From: Alphaproteobacteria bacterium UBA2966
Lineage (GTDB): Bacteria; Pseudomonadota; Alphaproteobacteria; UBA2966
Direction: 5' to 3'
DNA: 40,951 nucleotides
Assembly (NCBI GenBank): GCA_002348365.1
Contig: DEBC01000008.1
Coordinates: 49,966-90,916, forward strand
The notes beneath the pieces were generated by a model. It was not told the origin of the DNA. It saw only the letters and a program-made list of their open reading frames with translations, and made no database searches. Positions 8,716 through 16,221 of the stretch are shown in pieces. The first letter of the stretch is position 1. Each line of letters begins with the position of its first letter. The position numbers and the translations under genes were made by a program.

Positions 8716-9342
8716 TTGCACGGCTTCGGGGATGTTCCCGCTCTGTCACCATGTACTTTTTTTGGGCAAGGGGACAGAACGATACCGATACGCTTTCTCT
8801 ACTTGATTCTCTTGTTGGCGTTGGCGAGCTGCGCTAATCCAACCGTCATAACCCACGTCTACTACGATCATTCAGAAATCATAGATGTATTCCGTTATGC
8901 GGCTGGGGGTCGAGATTTCCTGGTCGAAATCAGGGGAAACCCAACCACTGCACCGAAGGCAACTTTTGACGGTGCCGTCTTGGCCGCCATGCATGGTCGC
9001 CATGGGGGTCCCCCTGCCGAGTTCACCACGGTCCCGTCTGATCAGGCACGAAAGAATTACCGGATCGTGTTTGTTTTTGGTCCAGCGGAATACGCGGGGG
9101 AAAGGGCCGCATGCGCAGGGGCTGATGGGGATCCTTCCTCACCCACAAGCGGCCGCGTCACGATGCAGGCTGCGTTCTGTCACAAGGAGCGTCCGCTATC
9201 TTCCGCACGCGTGAAGTTTGGCCCGATTTCCGGCCCATTTGATTCTCTCTTGGCACAAGCGATTGGACAGGCAACCTTGAGCCTCGTGCCCTATGCGGAC
9301 CCGGATTACAAGCAGCAGAATAACCCAATTCTGATCCCATAA
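8716..9342 (+). CDS. Small lipoprotein of unknown function
   Basis: The longest reading (208 aa) begins at TTG 8716, but its first 22 residues do not look like a signal peptide and no ribosome binding site precedes it. The true start is uncertain. A good lipoprotein signal (IPIRFLYLILLLALASC, lipobox LASC) begins at ATA 8782, and AAGGGGA sits 7 nt before that ATA, giving a 186-residue protein from a non-standard codon. An ATG at 8751 is one base out of frame across a T7 run. The mature part (VYYDHSEIIDVFRYAAGGRDF onward) resembles an uncharacterised alphaproteobacterial family. The position just before leuS suggests an envelope role, but no function can be assigned. Confidence 0.7.
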   Translation: MHGFGDVPALSPCTFFGQGDRTIPIRFLYLILLLALASCANPTVITHVYYDHSEIIDVFRYAAGGRDFLVEIRGNPTTAPKATFDGAVLAAMHGRHGGPPAEFTTVPSDQARKNYRIVFVFGPAEYAGERAACAGADGDPSSPTSGRVTMQAAFCHKERPLSSARVKFGPISGPFDSLLAQAIGQATLSLVPYADPDYKQQNNPILIP

Positions 9343-9475
9343 TCCAAGCGCCTGCCTACGCCGGCGATGCGGGGTGGGCACGCTGGAGAACGGTTTCCCT
9401 CTGTGATAGGTTGCGCCGCCCCTCGGAATTTCCGGGGCACATCTTTCTCTGTGATGAGTTTCTTCGGCCGCCCAG

Positions 9476-12070
9476 ATGTCGTCAGCAACCAGATACAACG
9501 CTCAGGAAACGGAATCCAAATGGCAGGAAGTGTGGGCCAGCCGTCGTACGTTCGAGGCCTGCGAGGATCCGGATAAGCCAAAGTACTACGTGCTTGAGAT
9601 GTTTCCCTATCCTTCGGGACGCATCCACATGGGTCACGTGCGCAACTATACCCTGGGTGACGTGATTGCCCGCTTTAAGCGGGCCAAGGGGTTCAGTGTT
9701 CTCCATCCGATGGGGTGGGATGCCTTCGGGTTACCCGCAGAGAATGCCGCACGTGATCAGAAGATTCACCCGGCCGAGTGGACCTACGGAAACATTGCCA
9801 ACATGCGTGACGAGCTCAAGGCGATGGGCCTGTCTCTTGATTGGTCACGCGAGCTTGCAACCTGTCATCCCGGGTACTATGAGCACCAGCAAAAGCTGAT
9901 TCTCGACATGTTTGAGCAAGGTCTCATCTACCGGCGTGAATCGTGGGTAAACTGGGATCCCGTGGATCACACGGTGCTCGCCAACGAACAGGTTATCGAT
10001 GGTCGCGGGTGGCGTTCGGGTGCCCTCGTGGAAAAGCGCAAGCTGAGCCAATGGTTTTTCCGAATTACGGCCTTTGCTGATGACCTCCTCGAGGCGCTGG
10101 GCGACCTCGAGCGTTGGCCGCCACAAGTGCGCACCATGCAGCAAAATTGGATTGGGCGTTCCGAAGGTCTCACCATGTCCTTTGAGATCTGCGGTCGTGA
10201 AGACACTCTGGAGGTTTACACGACACGGCATGACACAATCTTCGGCGCCAGCTTCATGGCTCTCTCCGCGGACCATCCACTGGCGGGTGAAGTGGGCGAC
10301 CAGGACGAGGGTGCGGCGGAGTTCATCGCCGAATGCCACCGCATGGGTACGAGTGAGGAGGCCATTGAGACGGCAGAAAAGAAAGGTTACAACACCGGAC
10401 TGCGGGTTGCTCACCCCTTTCTCGAGGGTAAAGAGCTGCCAGTGTATATCGCCAATTTTGTGCTCATGGAGTACGGGACAGGCGCGATATTCGGCTGTCC
10501 CGCTCACGACCAGCGTGATCTTGATTTCGCCCGAAAGTATGAACTTCCCGTCGTTCCTGTCGTCATTCCATCCGGCACGGATAGCGCAAGTTTCTCTGTC
10601 GAGGATGAGGCCTACCTCGAAACTTCCGACGTTGTCCTCGGGAACTCCGAATTTCTCGATGGCCTGTCAGTAGAGGCCGCCAAGGAAGAAATTGCGAATC
10701 GTCTCACGAGTGTGGGCAAGGGTGAGCGCACGGTCAATTATCGGTTGCGCGACTGGGGAGCGTCTCGCCAACGGTATTGGGGTTGCCCCATCCCGGTCAT
10801 CCATTGCGAGGCTTGCGGGATTGTTCCGGTACCCGAAACGGATCTGCCTGTGGAATTGCCGGACGACGTAACGTTCGATAAGCCAGGTAATCCGCTCGAT
10901 GAGCATATGGCGTGGCGACAGGTAGACTGCCCGAACTGTGGTCAGCCATCGCTCCGCGAAACCGACACACTGGATACTTTTGTTGATTCGTCATGGTATT
11001 TCGCGCGCTTTTGTAGCCCGCGGGCGGAGATTCCGGTCGACCGCACAGCAATCGACTACTGGATGCCCGTCGATCAGTATATCGGCGGCATCGAGCACGC
11101 CATTCTGCATCTGCTTTACTCGCGGTTTTTCATGCGCGCGATGAAGCAGTGCAGTCACCTGGGGTTCGATGAGCCTTTCGCCGGCCTGTTTACCCAAGGC
11201 ATGGTTTGCCACGAAACCTATCGGGATGGGGAAGGAAACTGGTTGTATCCTGAAGAGGTTAGCCAGGGATCGGATGGAAAATCCGTGCATGTGGAGTCCG
11301 GGCTTCCGGTTGTCGTCGGCCGCTCCGAATCCATGAGCAAATCCAAAAAGAACGTCGTCGATCCGAGTTCTATCATCGGCCGTTTTGGTGCGGATACGGC
11401 TCGTTGGTTCATGTTGTCCGACAGCCCTCCCGAGCGTGATCTGGAGTGGACGGATTCTGGTGTATCCGGCGCTTGGCGGTTCGTTCAGCGCATGTGGCGA
11501 TTGGTTGACGAATTGAAGGATTTGGCTGGTCCGGTCGATGCCGTGGTGCAGGATGGCTCCGTGGGGTCTGCCGGCGAGTTGCGACGCGCCACCCACCAGA
11601 CGATCGCAGCCGTCGAGGAGGATATTGAAGCCTTTCGTTTCAACAAGGCGGTGGCCCGTATATACGAGTACGTCAACACTTTGGGAGGTTGGTCGCCAGG
11701 TCAGGCTGGCGACCTTTCGAGCGCCGACGCCGCGGCTCTGCGTGAGGCTTTGGATACGCTGGTACAACTCGTCGGCCCGATGATGCCGCATTTGGGGGAA
11801 GAGCTCTGGCAGGTGCTGGGGCACGAGACGCTCTTGGCCGACACGCCCTGGCCAGCCTTTGAGGCCGAGTTGATCGAAGACGAAAGCGTGACCATTGGTA
11901 TCCAGGTCAGCGGAAAGCTTCGCGGCACAATCGAGTTGGCACGCGATACTGAGGAAGAGGCTGTGCGTGAGGCTGCCTTGGCCCACGATAACGTCCGAAA
12001 GAGTATCGGTGACCGGGCCGTTCGCAAGGTGATCGTGGTTCCGAACCGTATCGTAAATGTGGTGCTTTAG
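9476..12070 (+). CDS. leuS: Leucyl-tRNA synthetase
   Basis: Charges tRNA-Leu with leucine in the cytoplasm. The 864-residue length fits the bacterial enzyme. The class I HIGH motif is HMGH at about residues 51-54 after PYPSGRI, and the KMSKS motif is MSKSK near residue 619. The CP1 editing domain carries TTRHDTIFG and EYGTGAIFGCPAHDQRD, which hydrolyse mischarged tRNA. Cys pairs around CEACG and CPNCG suggest a small zinc site in the ZN-1-like region. It begins the leuS-lptE-holA operon: lptE starts inside its last codons. ATG 9476 has only a weak ribosome binding site, but the N-terminus (YNAQETESKWQEVW) aligns well with the family. Confidence 0.98.
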   Translation: MSSATRYNAQETESKWQEVWASRRTFEACEDPDKPKYYVLEMFPYPSGRIHMGHVRNYTLGDVIARFKRAKGFSVLHPMGWDAFGLPAENAARDQKIHPAEWTYGNIANMRDELKAMGLSLDWSRELATCHPGYYEHQQKLILDMFEQGLIYRRESWVNWDPVDHTVLANEQVIDGRGWRSGALVEKRKLSQWFFRITAFADDLLEALGDLERWPPQVRTMQQNWIGRSEGLTMSFEICGREDTLEVYTTRHDTIFGASFMALSADHPLAGEVGDQDEGAAEFIAECHRMGTSEEAIETAEKKGYNTGLRVAHPFLEGKELPVYIANFVLMEYGTGAIFGCPAHDQRDLDFARKYELPVVPVVIPSGTDSASFSVEDEAYLETSDVVLGNSEFLDGLSVEAAKEEIANRLTSVGKGERTVNYRLRDWGASRQRYWGCPIPVIHCEACGIVPVPETDLPVELPDDVTFDKPGNPLDEHMAWRQVDCPNCGQPSLRETDTLDTFVDSSWYFARFCSPRAEIPVDRTAIDYWMPVDQYIGGIEHAILHLLYSRFFMRAMKQCSHLGFDEPFAGLFTQGMVCHETYRDGEGNWLYPEEVSQGSDGKSVHVESGLPVVVGRSESMSKSKKNVVDPSSIIGRFGADTARWFMLSDSPPERDLEWTDSGVSGAWRFVQRMWRLVDELKDLAGPVDAVVQDGSVGSAGELRRATHQTIAAVEEDIEAFRFNKAVARIYEYVNTLGGWSPGQAGDLSSADAAALREALDTLVQLVGPMMPHLGEELWQVLGHETLLADTPWPAFEAELIEDESVTIGIQVSGKLRGTIELARDTEEEAVREAALAHDNVRKSIGDRAVRKVIVVPNRIVNVVL

Positions 12071-12557
12071 ATCCTCTGTTGTCGCGCTGGCGGCGCTCGT
12101 CTCGGCCTGTGGATTTGAGCCATTGCATGCGCCAAGTGGGGGCGCCGTACCAACTGTTCTAGCCGGTATTGATATTGCGCCGATCCCAAATCGTTTGGGG
12201 CAGGTAGTGCGCAATCATTTGCTTGATCGATTAACGCCCTTAGGTGAACCGGTGTTTGCTGAGTACCGGTTCATTGTTTCCCTTCGGGTAGCGAAAGAAG
12301 CCCTGGCGATTGCACGCGACGATTCAGCGACGAGGTTTAATGTTTCTCTGCAAGCCGACTACAACCTCGTACACGTTCGCTCTGGCAATTCTGTACTCCA
12401 GGGCGAAGCACGATCGGTCGCGGCGTACAATGTCGTCTCGTCGGATTATGCCAACGTTGTGACGGAACGCGACGCCGAGCTGAGAGCGGCAAGAGAGCTC
12501 AGTGATGAGATAAAGACTCGCCTCTCGGTTTATCTTTCCCAAAACGATCGATCGTAA
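12057..12557 (+). CDS. lptE: LPS assembly lipoprotein LptE
   Basis: A 166-residue outer-membrane lipoprotein that plugs the LptD barrel and helps deliver LPS to the cell surface. The signal peptide ends in lipobox VSAC, followed by the family signature GFEPL. The rest has the LptE pattern: DIAPIPNRLGQVVRNHLLDRL, then beta strands such as ATRFNVSLQADYNLV, and a C-terminal helix with DEIKTRLSVYL. ATG 12057 lies 14 nt inside the end of leuS, so translation is probably coupled. holA follows after 14 nt. The order leuS-lptE-holA is conserved across proteobacteria and supports the assignment despite low family conservation. Confidence 0.9.
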   Translation: MWCFRSSVVALAALVSACGFEPLHAPSGGAVPTVLAGIDIAPIPNRLGQVVRNHLLDRLTPLGEPVFAEYRFIVSLRVAKEALAIARDDSATRFNVSLQADYNLVHVRSGNSVLQGEARSVAAYNVVSSDYANVVTERDAELRAARELSDEIKTRLSVYLSQNDRS

Positions 12558-12571
12558 GGGGGTCGATCGGC

Positions 12572-13597
12572 GTGAAGGTCAGTGCGCGACAGGCCGAAGG
12601 TTTCACGGATGCTCCTGATCCAAACGTATGTGCTGTTTTGGTTTATGGACCCGATTCTGGTCTAGTGAACGAACGTGCGTTAAGATTGTTGCAATCGCGG
12701 GGAGTGGACCTTGACGACCCGTTTGCCGCAGTGACATTGCGCGGAGACGAATTGTCCAAAGACCCTGGACGCCTGTATGACGAGGCGACAGCCATTTCGC
12801 TTGGCGGCGGATTGCGGGTCGTACGGGCTCAAGGTGTTTCTGATAGTGTAGCAGAGAGCATGCAATTTGTGTTCGAACGGTCGGTGGAAAATGTTTTCAT
12901 CGTTCTTGAGGCGGGGAATTTGGGCCCCCGTTCTCGTTTGCGGCGGTTGTTTGAAGAGGCGACGCTAGGCGCGGCCCTGCCATGCTATGCCGACGACGAT
13001 GTGTCCAGAGGTCGGGTAATCGATGGAATTCTTCGGGATGCCGGGCGGGAAGCGGAGCTTCCCGCACTGGATTACATGGCCGCGCGGCTCGGGGGGGATC
13101 GCGGAATTGCACGCCGCGAATTGGAGAAGCTGCTCCTCTATGTAATTGACGAAGAAGGAAAAATTACGTTAGAACAGACCGCGGACTGTATAGGTGATGA
13201 GTCGGAGCATGTCCTGGACGATGTCGCCACAGCCACTTGCACGGGTGATATGACCGAGTTATCGCGTGCATATGATCGCTGTGTTGCGACAGGACAAACG
13301 GACATTTCGATATTGCGGGCTCTTTATCGACACCTGCAACGGCTCCATGAAACTTCAATCGCGCGTGACAGAGGTGTTGATGTCGCAAAGGCGATGTCGA
13401 AATTGCGACCGCCCGTGTTTTTCAAGGACAAAGCAAAGTTCTCCGCGCAGGTTTCAAAATGGACGACCGTTCGTCTAGAAGACGCTATGGGCATTGTGTT
13501 GAATGCCGAACGATTGTGCAAATCAACTGGAATGCCGGGAGATCTTGTCAGCGAACGGGCGTTGTTCCAAATTGCGAGCGCTACAAGGCGTCGATAA
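12572..13597 (+). CDS. holA: DNA polymerase III subunit delta
   Basis: The delta subunit opens the beta sliding clamp as part of the clamp loader during DNA replication. The 341-residue length is typical. Visible family features are the N-terminal LVYGPDSGLVNERA segment (a degenerate P-loop), LEAGNLGPRSRLRRLFEE, a helical collar region from about residue 150 (DRGIARRELEKLLLYV), and a C-terminal LRALYRHLQRLH segment. The start is GTG 12572 with AAGGGGG about 10 nt upstream. It is the last gene of the leuS operon and faces parB across an AT-rich spacer. Confidence 0.94.
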   Translation: MKVSARQAEGFTDAPDPNVCAVLVYGPDSGLVNERALRLLQSRGVDLDDPFAAVTLRGDELSKDPGRLYDEATAISLGGGLRVVRAQGVSDSVAESMQFVFERSVENVFIVLEAGNLGPRSRLRRLFEEATLGAALPCYADDDVSRGRVIDGILRDAGREAELPALDYMAARLGGDRGIARRELEKLLLYVIDEEGKITLEQTADCIGDESEHVLDDVATATCTGDMTELSRAYDRCVATGQTDISILRALYRHLQRLHETSIARDRGVDVAKAMSKLRPPVFFKDKAKFSAQVSKWTTVRLEDAMGIVLNAERLCKSTGMPGDLVSERALFQIASATRRR

Positions 13598-13679
13598 TAC
13601 AAACGACCGTTCGGAACAAATAGTGTATCGTCCTGATTTTCGACAATAATCACAGAATGAAATTTATTTTGATATAGAA

Positions 13680-13722
13680 CTGAGAGGAAATTGACTCTGC
13701 TTTTCGAGTCTCATTCCCTCAG
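13680..13722. terminator. Possible bidirectional terminator between holA and parB
   Basis: An imperfect hairpin of about 43 nt: outer arms CTGAGAGGAA and TTCCCTCAG, inner arms GACTC and GAGTC, loop TGCTTTTC. It sits midway between convergent genes in an AT-rich gap (65 G+C in 180 bases, 13621-13800, by hand count). No long T run follows on either strand, so termination is suggested mainly by position. Confidence 0.35.
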
Positions 13723-13807
13723 ATTCTATGTACCGATACGAGAATAAATTTTTCTGCTACAACTGGGACTAATCCCCCAGGAGACAATTTTCATTTCTGT
13801 TTGGAAA

Positions 13808-14749
13808 TTAAAACTCGGCGAGTTCCTTTTCAAGTTCCTCATTTCCGGTGATTGTAACGCTCGATTCATGCTCTTGATGGCACAATCGGCGACAAACCTC
13901 ATCAAGTTGTTCAAGCGTTTTGTAGTCAATTCTGACAGATCCGCCTGATTCACCTCGGTGGCTGATATTGACATGGAGGCCCAGAGCTTCCGTTAAATCG
14001 TGCTCCAAGGCACGTGTGTCAGGATCCTTATCAGCGACCGGCTTGGGAGGCGATTTGGGCGCGGATTCTCTTTTCGTCAGTGCCTCGAGTTCTCGTACTG
14101 TCAGCTCTTTTTTCAGTGCCTTCTTGGCCAGATTCTCTGGATCGTCCGTGGCCAGCAGGGCCCTGCCGTGGCCCGCCGAGAGCTTTCCTTCTTCCAACAC
14201 GGTCTTGACCGAATCCGGAAGTCCAAGAAGCCGAACGCTGTTGGCGATGTGACTGCGACTTCGCCCGACTGCCAGAGATACCGCCTCTTGCGTAAGCGAG
14301 AATTCATCCATCAATCGGCGATAGCCTTCCGCCTCTTCGATGGCATTCAAATCCTCTCTTTGAATGTTTTCGACTAGGGCGATCTTGAGTGACTGTCCGT
14401 CATCAAGTTCTTTGATGACGATCGGTACTTGGTGCAATTGTGCACGTTGCGCTGCACGCCAACGCCTTTCACCCGCGACGATTTCGAAGGATTCGTCATC
14501 ATCGTCAATGCGCCGGACCAGGATTGGCTGAAGCATCCCGACTTCCTGAATGGACTCAACGAGCGTCTCCATCTCGACCTCGTCAAATCGCCGACGCGGC
14601 TGATTGGGATTCGGGTGCAACTGTTCAATTGCCACCACCTTCGAGGCCCGGACCTGGTCTAAACGTGCATAGTCTTCGGCATCATCGCCAAGCAAGGCCG
14701 AGAGCCCTCGACCCAGACCCCGCCGCCGACTTTGGGCTTCTTCCGTCAT
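13808..14749 (-). CDS. parB: Chromosome-partitioning protein ParB
   Basis: Binds parS, spreads on DNA as a CTP-dependent clamp and directs origin segregation together with ParA. A protein of 313 residues: the N-terminal RRGLGRGLSALLGD signature, the CTP-binding domain with GERRWRAAQRA, a helix-turn-helix segment (LTQEAVSLAVGRSRSHIANSVRLL) that reads parS, and a C-terminal dimerisation segment ending VTITGNEELEKELAEF. I start it at ATG 14749 because the frame continues upstream only as antisense-like sequence within parA, and this ATG overlaps the parA stop by 3 nt (coding ends overlap 4 nt). Two parS-like sites lie 1.4 and 3.4 kb upstream in the same gene block. Confidence 0.96.
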   Translation of the reverse strand: MTEEAQSRRRGLGRGLSALLGDDAEDYARLDQVRASKVVAIEQLHPNPNQPRRRFDEVEMETLVESIQEVGMLQPILVRRIDDDDESFEIVAGERRWRAAQRAQLHQVPIVIKELDDGQSLKIALVENIQREDLNAIEEAEGYRRLMDEFSLTQEAVSLAVGRSRSHIANSVRLLGLPDSVKTVLEEGKLSAGHGRALLATDDPENLAKKALKKELTVRELEALTKRESAPKSPPKPVADKDPDTRALEHDLTEALGLHVNISHRGESGGSVRIDYKTLEQLDEVCRRLCHQEHESSVTITGNEELEKELAEF

Positions 14750-15570
14750 GCCGCCAAGGCCTTCTCTCGTCGCAACACTTCGCCAGCCAGGCTGATATAG
14801 GCGCGACTGCCCGCGCACTGGAAATCATACAGCAGTGCTGGTTTCCCATGTGAAGGTGCCTCTGACACCCTCACGTTCCGTGGAATGACCGTCTCATACA
14901 CCTTGTCCCCGAGCACCCCACGAACGTCCGCCGCCACCTGGTCGGACAAATTATTTCGCCGGTCGAACATGGTGAGTACGACACCCTGGATCTCAAGCGA
15001 GGGATTGAAGCCGACGCGCACCCTTTCAATTGTCCGCATGAGTTGGCTCAGGCCCTCCAGGGCAAAGAACTCGCACTGCAGGGGTACCAGGACGGCGTCA
15101 GCCGCGACCAAGGCATTTAAGGTCAGAAGTCCCAGTGACGGCGGACAGTCTATCAATACGTAATCGTATACCGACACTGATCCAACAACGGCGTCGCGCA
15201 ATCTGTGGCTGCGTCTTTCCATATCCACGAGTTCAAGCTCAGCGCCGGAGAGATCTACGGTAGAGGGAACGATGTCCAATGACGGTATGTTACTGGCCAC
15301 CGCGGCCTCTTTGACCGTGGCTGCACCGGCCAATACGTCATAGCTGCTCAGCGGCCGCCTGGCTCTATCAATGCCGAATCCGGTACTTGCGTTTCCTTGG
15401 GGGTCGAGGTCTATGATCAGAACGCGACATCCGACCGCCGCCAGCGCGGTGGCCAGATTGATCGCCGTCGTCGTTTTGCCGACACCGCCTTTCTGGTTTG
15501 CAACAGCGATGACCCGGCTGTCATGCGACATCGTCACCGCCCCCGCGAGTTCACCGATATCATGTTCCAT
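14746..15570 (-). CDS. parA: Chromosome-partitioning ATPase ParA
   Basis: A MinD/ParA-type ATPase whose DNA-bound gradient moves ParB-parS complexes to the cell pole. The 274-residue protein has the deviant Walker A motif KGGVGKTT near residues 27-34, IDLDPQGNAST (Walker A', residues around 56-66) and LIDCPPSLG as Walker B. The start chosen is ATG 15570 (MEHDIGELAG), with AAAGGA 7 nt upstream and an 11-nt overlap with the end of rsmG. A second in-frame ATG at 15531 (MSHDSRVIAV) is closer to the usual family N-terminus and remains possible. It is co-transcribed with rsmG and parB. Confidence 0.96.
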   Translation of the reverse strand: MEHDIGELAGAVTMSHDSRVIAVANQKGGVGKTTTAINLATALAAVGCRVLIIDLDPQGNASTGFGIDRARRPLSSYDVLAGAATVKEAAVASNIPSLDIVPSTVDLSGAELELVDMERRSHRLRDAVVGSVSVYDYVLIDCPPSLGLLTLNALVAADAVLVPLQCEFFALEGLSQLMRTIERVRVGFNPSLEIQGVVLTMFDRRNNLSDQVAADVRGVLGDKVYETVIPRNVRVSEAPSHGKPALLYDFQCAGSRAYISLAGEVLRREKALAA

Positions 15571-16204
15571 TCGCCAATCCTTTGATAAGAAGGATCGCCG
15601 CGCCAGGCGCAGTACGGCTCGGCAACTTATCCACACGAATATTGGGATATTTTGCGACAGACGTCAATTCACGCCCTACATCTTGTCCCTTGGGAAACAA
15701 GCAAATCGTTTCGGGGGCGCAGAGCGGTGCGACCATTGATAAGAGTTGATCCAGCGGCGCGACCGCCCTGGCAGTAATCACATGCGGCACTGGAATCGTC
15801 CGCGATGCCGGATCTAATGCTGCAATTTCCTCTACCTTGCCCTCAACGATATTGGCGCCAGCTTCCGTGACTCGGTTGGCTTCCCTGAGGAAGGCACACT
15901 TCCGGGAATCCTTTTCAAGTAGGAAGACATGCCGCGCGCCGAGAATCGACAACACGAGTCCCGGAAATCCGGCTCCGCTTCCTACGTCAAACCAATTTCT
16001 CGACGTGGCCGGCGCCAGATCCAGAAGTTGAGCGGAGTCGAACACGTGCCGGAACCATACGTCGGCAAGCGTTCGCGAGCTGATCAGGTTTATCGCTTTC
16101 TGCCATTTGGTCAGAAGCGCAACATAGACTTCCAGGCGCTCGAGTGTTTCACGTGAAACATTTGTCTCACGTTGAAAGTCACTCGCCGTGAATTCCGCTG
16201 TCAC
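15560..16204 (-). CDS. rsmG: 16S rRNA (guanine-527 N7)-methyltransferase
   Basis: Methylates N7 of G527 in 16S rRNA using SAM; loss gives low-level streptomycin resistance in other bacteria. The 214-residue protein shows the GidB pattern: INLISSRTLADVWFRHVFDSAQL, SAM motif FDVGSGAGFPGLVLSI, and VITARAVAPLDQLL. It starts at GTG 16204 with AGAGG just upstream. The codons for residues NVSRET near the N-terminus contain a perfect parS palindrome, as seen in rsmG genes of other bacteria. It lies 17 nt after mnmG and overlaps parA, within the classic gid-par block. Confidence 0.95.
   Translation of the reverse strand: MTAEFTASDFQRETNVSRETLERLEVYVALLTKWQKAINLISSRTLADVWFRHVFDSAQLLDLAPATSRNWFDVGSGAGFPGLVLSILGARHVFLLEKDSRKCAFLREANRVTEAGANIVEGKVEEIAALDPASRTIPVPHVITARAVAPLDQLLSMVAPLCAPETICLFPKGQDVGRELTSVAKYPNIRVDKLPSRTAPGAAILLIKGLANGT
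16145..16160. promoter_or_regulatory. parS centromere site (perfect palindrome)
   Basis: TGTTTCACGTGAAACA is a perfect 16-bp inverted repeat identical to the bacterial parS consensus bound by ParB. It lies inside the rsmG coding region and encodes part of the NVSRET stretch. parA and parB are immediately downstream and the presumed origin is about 13.7 kb away, as expected for an origin-proximal centromere. Confidence 0.95.
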
Positions 16205-16221
16205 ATCGCCTCTGTGTAGAC

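Noticed and set aside
9418..9438. Hairpin GCCCC...GGGGC before leuS, considered as terminator or leader riboswitch
   Set aside because: The stem is short, no T run follows directly, and no T-box or other leader features are visible.
10991..12214. Long minus-strand open frame (407 codons) opposite leuS and lptE
   Set aside because: It lies entirely antisense to strongly conserved genes, has no recognisable motif or ribosome binding site, and arises from codon bias in the real gene.
16164..16178. TCTCACGTTGAAAG next to the perfect parS
   Set aside because: Looks like a decayed second copy but has too many mismatches in the core to call a ParB site.
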